A stretch of 64,000 bases of DNA from Pilatotrama ljubarskyi (Eukaryota; Basidiomycota; Agaricomycetes; Polyporales; Polyporaceae). The stretch is taken from assembly GCA_022385805.1 (NCBI GenBank), contig MU277671.1, positions 194,808 through 258,807 on the forward strand. Direction: 5' to 3'. Below the pieces are notes generated by a model. It did not search any database. It was not told where the DNA came from and saw only the letters and a program-made list of their open reading frames with translations. Below are positions 57,362 to 64,000 of this stretch, piece after piece. The translations under genes were made by a program, and so were the position numbers. Every line of letters begins with the position of its first letter. The first letter of the stretch is position 1.

Positions 57362-57805
57362 GGCTTTTCTCGTAGTCCCTTCGTGCGGAAGTTGTATGAC
57401 TAGTCGTTGCTCACTGTACTATGTAGTATCGGACTTAGACGACCGTTTCACGGACTCTTTGATAGCTGTCGTTCACCGACGGTCGTGCGCCGCGCTCGCA
57501 TCCACGGCCGAGGGTAGCTGCTCGAACGCTATTTTGGCAACTACGGTAGTGTCGGCCCATCGGGACGCCCTGGCGTCGGGACTGATCGGCCGAGCCCAGA
57601 AGAGTGTTGCGCCCCGAAAAGGGAATTCTGCATCACGGTTTTGTCGTTCGGTAGACGCCTCGGTGGACTCGCTGACGGGAACTCAGCCGATATGAGGGCA
57701 GGCGGTGTACATAAACTCCCACAGGATCCTCGTCGTGGCCTCAACGTGTCTGCTGCACACGACCTGTTGCCCTGTCCTCTCGGACGACGTTATAGCTCCT
57801 GAAAT
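57362..57805. other. Intergenic, promoter of the MFS gene
   Basis: 444 bases between the CWC25 stop and the transporter start. No gene and no strong motif beyond scattered CT-rich stretches. Confidence 0.45.
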
Positions 57806-59892
57806 ATGACCGTCCGGCGGAAAAGAACAGATGCGGCCGCTCATGACGTCGATGATAACGCTACGGTCGTGCAGACCCCACCCCTCGATTCACTAGCAAT
57901 GGACAAAGGCGGTGGTAAGTGCACGTTCTAATGTCTGGATGATGCACAAATGATCAGACTGATACATCCATGGCTTCAGACCAGAACAAGGAGCAACCCT
58001 CGATGTCCAACTCGGGCAATAGTACGAACGCGTCCGAATCACCACCTAAGCCATATAGTGTATACACAGCACATGAGAAATGGTTTATCGTCGCCGTAGC
58101 CGGCTTTGCTGCGCTTTTCAGGTAAACGCATGAGTGAAGCTATGGTTACAAGTAATTGACGACGTTGCTTACCAGTCCGCTCACTGCTAACATCTACTTC
58201 CCGGCCATTCCGACAATAGCAGCAGCGTTCCATCAGTCCACCGAGTTGATCAACTTGACAGTGACCGTGTACATGGTCGTACAAGGAATCTGTCAGTCTC
58301 CGATTATATGTGTATACCGAACTTTGTGGTTGACCTCCGTACTCGCTGTTGACAGCTCCCATGTTCTGGGGTACACTCTCTGATCGCTGGGGTAGACGAC
58401 CAATGTTCATCGGTTGCATGGTCGTCCTGTCTCTGGCTTGTGTCGGTCTTGCGCTTGTGCCTACGAACGCTTACTGGCTTTTGATGCTTCTGCGATGCGT
58501 GCAGGCCGCGGGTTCTGCTAGTACCGTGGCACTCGGTAAGCTCCGGGTCGTTGCATCAGACAAACTGACCTCTGACTGGCAATTGCATTACAGGCGCAGG
58601 AGTCATAGCAGACATCGCCGCGCCTTCAGAACGAGGCAGCTACTTCGGGATGTGGAACATCGGGCCGATGGTGGGGCCATGCATAGGACCTGTCTTGGGA
58701 GGCGTGCTCGCTGATCACTTGGGTTGGAGGTGCGCATGATTTGCGCTGGGATTCACGACCGCGCTGACGCGCGGCAGGTCTATTTTCTGGTTCTTGTGCA
58801 TAGCGGCAGGAGTATGCGCGGTCCTGATGGTTTTGTGCGTTCCCAGAACCTGCTCTATTCTCCGTGGAGTCTCATGGAAATGATAGGCTGCTCCCAGAGA
58901 CCCTCCGTGCCATTGTAGGGAATGGGAGTATACCGCCTCCCAAAGCCTACCTGCCAGTTGTTCCAGTCATTGGGCGCCATGCACGGGGTCAAGCCGATAC
59001 GGAGAAGGCACCGCGACGCGGGTTCGCTAATCCCTTGGTGCTCTTCACATATCCCGACGTCTCCCTGCTTCTCTTCTTTAACGCCCTCGTCTACGCCGTG
59101 TTCTACGGCGTTACGGCGACCATCTCGACGCTTTTCCAGCCTACCTATCCCTTCCTTACAGAGACCGACACAGGCCTGTGCTTTCTCGCCATTGGCGGAG
59201 GTATGCTCGTGGGAGGTGTCGTTGCCGGCGGAATCCTGGACCGTGAATACCAGCGCGTCAAACGCAACTTGATACGCAAGATAGAGGCGGATCCTGAGAA
59301 GGATATACGCCCCGAAGACGTGACCAACGAAGAGCATTTCCCCATAGAATATGCGCGTCTGCGACTGATGCCTGCCGTCCTTGGGTTATATGTCGCTGCT
59401 TGCATCGGGTATGGCTGGTGCTTGCAAGCAGGGGTGAACATCGCTGGTCCCCTCATCTTACAGATCATAAGTGAGCACAGCCTTTGAATTCTCACTGAAA
59501 AGGCAGCGCTGACCGTGTTCATTACCAGTCGGGTGGACATGTGTGGCTATAATGAATTCTGCGCAAACGCTCCTCGTAGACTTGGCACCCTCGCATGGCT
59601 CTGCCATCACCGCCTGTGTACGCTGCATCTCGTTTGATCCCGTCCACTCGGGCCTAACGTTGTTTGACCTCTACAGAACAACCTCGTCCGCTGCTCGCTC
59701 GGCGCTGTGTGCGTCTCCGTAATCGACCTCATCCTGAAAGCACTGGGCACCGGGTGGACCTATGTCCTGCTCTCGGGCATCTGCGTCGTTTTCTCTCCTA
59801 TTTACTGGATCCTCATCCACTACGGTCCGAAGTGGCGTGCCATTCGCAGGGCGAAGCGTCAGGCTGCCAAATCCTCGGGGGGACAGAAGTAA
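57806..59892 (+). CDS. MFS drug:H+ antiporter (DHA1 type)
   Basis: Nine exons: 57806-57914, 57980-58121, 58176-58291, 58356-58535, 58594-58729, 58778-58834, 58887-59470, 59529-59617 and 59677-59892, 542 residues. A 12-helix major facilitator. The signature A-loop is [18 protein letters not shown] between helices 2 and 3. Helix 1 carries [17 protein letters not shown], as in fungal polyamine/drug antiporters (Tpo1, Qdr families). Motif C-like glycines are in [17 protein letters not shown] (helix 5). A long charged central loop (about residues 260-310) follows [19 protein letters not shown]. Likely plasma-membrane export of toxic compounds or organic ions; the substrate is unknown. The cytosolic C-terminus is Lys/Arg-rich. 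Confidence 0.93.
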
Positions 59893-60533
59893 CGCTCGTA
59901 CTAGCTGTTACTAGGGTTCAACACGCTACACGACTCTCATGACTCCGACAATTCCCTCACGACATGGACTCCTGCTTTGTTGGTTCCAGGCTATGTAGTC
60001 GCTTGCTTATTTAGACGTTCGCTCCGCTAGTACTGTCATCGCTGTACTATACGTAGAGTACTAATGGTTCAAAGCTTCACGTCTGTCAACCTGCTGCCAT
60101 CACTGACACAACTTCATGCAACGATCGCACCGTCTCCTGCGCCAGGCCCGGCTGCTGCTGATTTGGTACCAATTCTCGCCAAGATAGATGTGCAAACAAC
60201 TCGCGCGACGCACCAGACAGCCTTCGTACACATTATGATCGTATTCAACATACAATAGGATGCACGTCCATGATCAGTACTACGCGCTATACTCTACGCT
60301 TCGTAGTTTCACGCGAGGCCTACGTACAGAAACAAGAGAATGCTAGATTGCTACATCGACAATATCAGCACAACAACACAGAGATGCGATTACAAGCCAA
60401 ATACGAACCATCACCAAACAAAGCATATGGAACGCAGGCACAGAGACACATAATGTACCACTACTTATCATAGGGGGAGAAAGATCATCATAACGTACAC
60501 TTCGCGCCAAGCCCTTCATCATCATGGTTGCAA
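59893..60533. other. Convergent 3' region
   Basis: 641 bases between the transporter stop and the stop of the transcription factor gene. AT-richer than average; poly(A)/terminator sequences for both genes are expected here. No gene is seen. Confidence 0.5.
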
Positions 60534-63500
60534 TCATCGGTGCGGCGGCGGCGGATTCTGTCCTGGGTTCCCAGGGTGCTGATAGCGATATTGATAGGGA
60601 GGGTAGTTGACGTTCTGGACGCCCTGGACGCCCTGGACGAAATCCTGCGAGAGGTGCGTCTGGTCAAACGTGAACGGCTCCTGGCTCGGCGGATGTCCGT
60701 CCTGCTGCTGATGCCGCTGAGGCACGGCGCCATGGGGCTCGTGATGCGCGTGCGCATGCGCTGTCATTGACGGCCCAGGCATCGTACTGAACACCATGGG
60801 CGAGCTGACGGGGGGCATGTCCATCGGCGCGGACAAAGACATGTGCGTGAGGCCCTCCGTCGTTATGAGCTGCGTAGGCCACCACTGGTATCCAGGATAG
60901 AATGACGGGGACGCCTCGGCGCCAGGTATGCCCATTCCAAGGGTCTGCGCGAGCATCGTGTTCGGCGCGTAGTCCCAGGCGCGCGTAGTGTTGGGCGGAG
61001 AAGGATATTGATCCGCAGGAGGCATGCTGTACATGTCCCGCGCAGCGACGTCGGGATTGCGCGAGCTGCCCAGGGCGTCCTCGACCGAACGCTTGTGCCT
61101 GTTGCTCGCCTGCGGACCATCACGAGCGTATGCGGAGTCGTCAAGGCGGACTTTGGCGCCTTCCAAGAGCATACGCAGGCGAGTTGCAGTAGGCCAGAGC
61201 CGCTGCCATACGACATTAGGACCGCTCTGGAATACCACTGCTAAACAAGACTCACCTCCATCTGCTTGCACGCCGCTATGCACCGTGTCAGCCCGAGAGT
61301 TGCCTGTGGGTCCCAAGGCCGTCGGGTGACTAAATGACACGGGTTGTCAGCTCACGGTATTGCTGTCCCCAAGATCTATGACGTACGTATTATGACATGC
61401 ATGATACTGCGCATGCAAGAACGTCAGTATCGAGCCATCGGAACGAGACGTGCGACATACCCAGCGCTCTGGAGGTAGATAGACAGAAACGGTGGAGCTT
61501 TGTGCAGGCCGAACCTCTCGTTGTACGTCGCCGCTAGACACATGTCACATGTCAGCATACGTACGGTCGAGGACATTTATGAAATCACTCACCCATGGCG
61601 CTGATGTGCACGGCCGCCCCAGAACAGACATCGAAGGCCTTCAGCGCTAACGGGTCGCTCTGTGCGATCGATGTGACGCCCCTGAACCCAGGTCAGCACG
61701 GAATCACCGCCCATTGAACGAAGACGCACTGTTCATGTGCAGGCAGGCTGTCCGACCGCCGTCAATATCTTTTCCAGCTGAATCGGCAATGCACTCACAA
61801 TGCACGATGTAGAAGGAGCACAGCGGCATAGTACTCGATATGCAGCATCAAGACGTGAGGGAGGACCGCCGCATGTTTGTCGTTGGCCGAATACCGCAGA
61901 TGTTCAGGCAATGAGATGAGCCACTTGTTGAGACGGTTCTCAAGCTGTTCGAACAGCACCCGCCGCGGCGTATCGGAAGACGCCTGCACGGGATAGATCT
62001 TGTCCATGATATCAGTGATGATCACAGCTGTTCGGTTGGGCTCAGCATGCTTGTTTCCTCAGAGGGACCAAGGTACACGTACACAAATGGCACATCTCGC
62101 GGAAGGTGGACATCAGCCTCGAGGGTTGAGGAACGTAGGCATTCCCGAGGCTATCGGCTGGATACGGCTCCCATGGCTCGTTCTCGTCCATCTGGACACC
62201 GCCGCAAATGAGCATTCAGCACATCCTCAGTGTGTAAGCGGAACATACTTCGTCGACACCGGGCACCGGCGTAGAGTAATCGTTCGCACGGAAAGTGATG
62301 GGCCTCCCAAGCCAGACGGCCGACAACCTGTCGCTTGTCAGTACTGAGGACATCGGACAATAATGGCGTGGTTCGCACTTGTCGCAGATGCAGCAGGCCC
62401 ACCAGATGTGCTTCCTGATCTGCTTCTCCGCGTCTGTGAATACGGGCGTCTTGCCATCCGTCGTCCAGCTGTCCGCGTTGCGGTTCATTCCGAGGTCGAT
62501 CGCCTGCAATTTGTGTCATCATCTGCAGCTTTCCTCCGCGTGATTGATTCTTACCATCCGAAGCGCCATACCTAGGGAATCACACTGAGCAATCGTTCCG
62601 AGAACCTGGAGGTAGCAAGAACGTACCGCTGTACAGCCATCCCTTGTCCATAGCACCTATATGCTCTTGGTGAATAGGCTAAGGAGTTACGCTCCAAGAC
62701 TACTCACCCATGCCGAACTCGCGAATAGCTAGGAGCAGCAGTGCTTGACATGTCGATGGACGGCTCGTTTGGTACTTCCGATCTGTCCATAGTTCAGAAC
62801 AGTCCTCAAACTGCCAAACCCCAACAATTGACTCACCAAGAAGCTTGTGTGCATCCTCCGCGTATTGCTGTCCAGCGCGCGAGATATGACTTCCAGGCTG
62901 ACTGGGATGGTCTTCGGGCCGATGCGAATAGCGGGCAGCAATCGCAAACATGGACAGCAGAAGCATCTTGCACGGCCGTTGCATGGGATGGCGGCGTAGC
63001 TGTGTGCTCTGACCTGTTGCCTCAGGAGCACTGTGGGAAGTAGGAGTCAGTAACGGAGTCAGCCTGCCGGAAAACGGCCGTCAATGGTGGACACGAACTC
63101 GCTGTATACGTTACGCGGTCAGTGAGATACAAAAGTAAGGCTTCTGCAACCCGGAGACTCACAAATGATTGTACTGATACAGGAAATCTTGCTTGTGGAT
63201 GACGGGGAAGAATGGGTGGACGTAGGTGAAGTACAGCTGAAGGAGGTGATTCTGCATGTCCGAATCAGGCAGCTGCACTATTACGTCTTCCTCTTCGTTC
63301 AGCGGGTCTTCTGACATCGCTTCGGGATCAATGCGCGTAACATCGAATTTCCTGCAATGATCTCAGCATGCGGTAACAGAAGCAGGGGATTCAACGGACC
63401 ATATCCTGTTCTCCTGCAGGTCGTCTCCTGTTTTCCTGCGGCTCTGAGCAAGCAGTGGGAGGCCGGACGCGGGTCCATGATAGCGAACCTAGGATGCGAT

Positions 63501-64000
63501 GTCACGGCCAGGACGAAGACAGAGCTGCCGAACCGACATACCTCTTTGTTCTCGTCTACCGAGAGGTGGCCGAAGGCTTCCGCAGTCTCATCCACTGTGT
63601 TTGGTTGAGGCCCTTCTGTGAAAGGGTAAATAAAGTCGTCCGACTGAGCTACGCAGAACACATACGGGATGGATCGGGCAGGGTGTACAGGTTATCCCAG
63701 TTATGCTGCTGCAGCGGGATGTTGGGCTGTCCAGGATACTCGAGTCGTCTACGCGTCCTTGCAGGGTCATTTGAGCCGCCCGCAGAAGACGAGCGAGATA
63801 TGGGGCTCAACGATGTGGAGGCGTAGGCCCACTGGTTTCCGTATGCTAGTCTCCGTGAGAGCTGTTCCTGCCATTCCCGGGTCGGGGTAGCGAGAGCGGT
63901 CGGGTCTACACGCACAGCTCAGTATTTGAGGGCCTCCAAGCCGGGCTTCGGACCTACCTTGAGAGACTATTTCTCGTGAGACCCGAGATTGCCTCCGGGA
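60534..64000 (-). CDS. Fungal_trans-domain transcription factor, 5' end outside the window
   Basis: Runs in from the right edge; at least twelve exons. Those fixed by phase include 63958-64000 (partial), 63905-63666, 63615-63542, 63488-63400 and 63351 leftward. The last exon ends at 60534. Sequence in order: EAFGHLSVDENKEVRYHGPA, YFTYVHPFFPVIHKQDFLYQ, KMLLLSMFAIAARYSHRPED, QALLLLAIREFGMG, AMDKGWLYSG, KQIRKHIWWACCICD, RLSAVWLGRPITFRANDY, FEQLENRLNKWLISLPEHLR, ending in a Pro/Gln/His-rich, probably disordered activation region. This is the regulatory domain of Zn(2)Cys(6) factors (Gal4/XlnR-like); the DNA-binding cluster should lie beyond base 64000. Targets are unknown. Two or three introns between 63180 and 62980 could not be placed with certainty. 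Confidence 0.85.

Noticed and set aside
1..64000. CRISPR arrays, bacterial operons, phage or integron structures
   Set aside because: No regularly spaced direct repeats, no Shine-Dalgarno-led gene rows; the window is plainly eukaryotic.

Overview
The window is nuclear DNA of a filamentous basidiomycete, probably an Agaricomycete and possibly a wood-decay polypore; the order-level guess is inference. The evidence is dense short spliceosomal introns (mostly 46-63 bases, GT-AG, many with CTGAC/CTAAC-like branch sites), small exons, gene spacing of a few hundred bases, CT-rich promoters, and eukaryotic-only genes (DMC1, RPB6, BDP1, SHY1, SLA2, CWC25). All gene models were built by hand, by joining reading frames at splice sites so that phase is kept. 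Exon coordinates are given in each entry.

Layout. 1-6.9 kb: the 3' end of one gene, a Ser-rich gene with an RRM-like end, then about 3.4 kb of repeat-bearing intergenic DNA. 7-15 kb (minus strand): a single-pass membrane protein, a GHSMGG lipase, a MITE-like element, and a ten-exon protein with three RRM-type regions. 16-25 kb: RPB6 (plus), then a minus-strand row of a nuclear-type sirtuin, a METTL13/EFM-like methyltransferase, a secreted RNase T2 and the meiotic recombinase DMC1 (18 exons). 25-36 kb: BDP1 diverging from a CX2C-X13-CX2C protein of unknown role, a 998-residue coiled-coil/membrane protein, a low-complexity protein, and SHY1 diverging from SLA2. 36-44 kb: SLA2 converging on a 1119-residue Ser/Pro-rich protein. 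44-51 kb is the accessory-looking part: a 452-bp MITE with 41-bp terminal repeats, a larger inverted repeat enclosing a small gene whose frame is broken, and two tail-to-tail copies of a SIRT5-like sirtuin, one intact and one a truncated pseudogene. 51-64 kb: an APH-type kinase-like gene, a DUF7770-like protein, a small four-helix voltage-sensor-like protein diverging from CWC25, an MFS drug:H+ antiporter, and a fungal_trans transcription factor that runs off the right edge.

How it fits together. Most genes are unlinked housekeeping functions: transcription by Pol I/II/III (RPB6) and Pol III (BDP1), splicing (CWC25), endocytic actin coupling (SLA2), cytochrome oxidase assembly (SHY1) and meiotic strand exchange (DMC1). 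Several neighbours share divergent promoters (BDP1 with the CX2C gene, SHY1 with SLA2, the voltage-sensor-like gene with CWC25). I see no biosynthetic cluster, no defence island and no clear horizontally acquired block. The most unusual material is the sirtuin inverted duplication with its GC-AG intron, the repeat structures at 45.7-48.6 kb, and the intron architecture of DMC1 (a 9-base exon plus a GC-AG intron).
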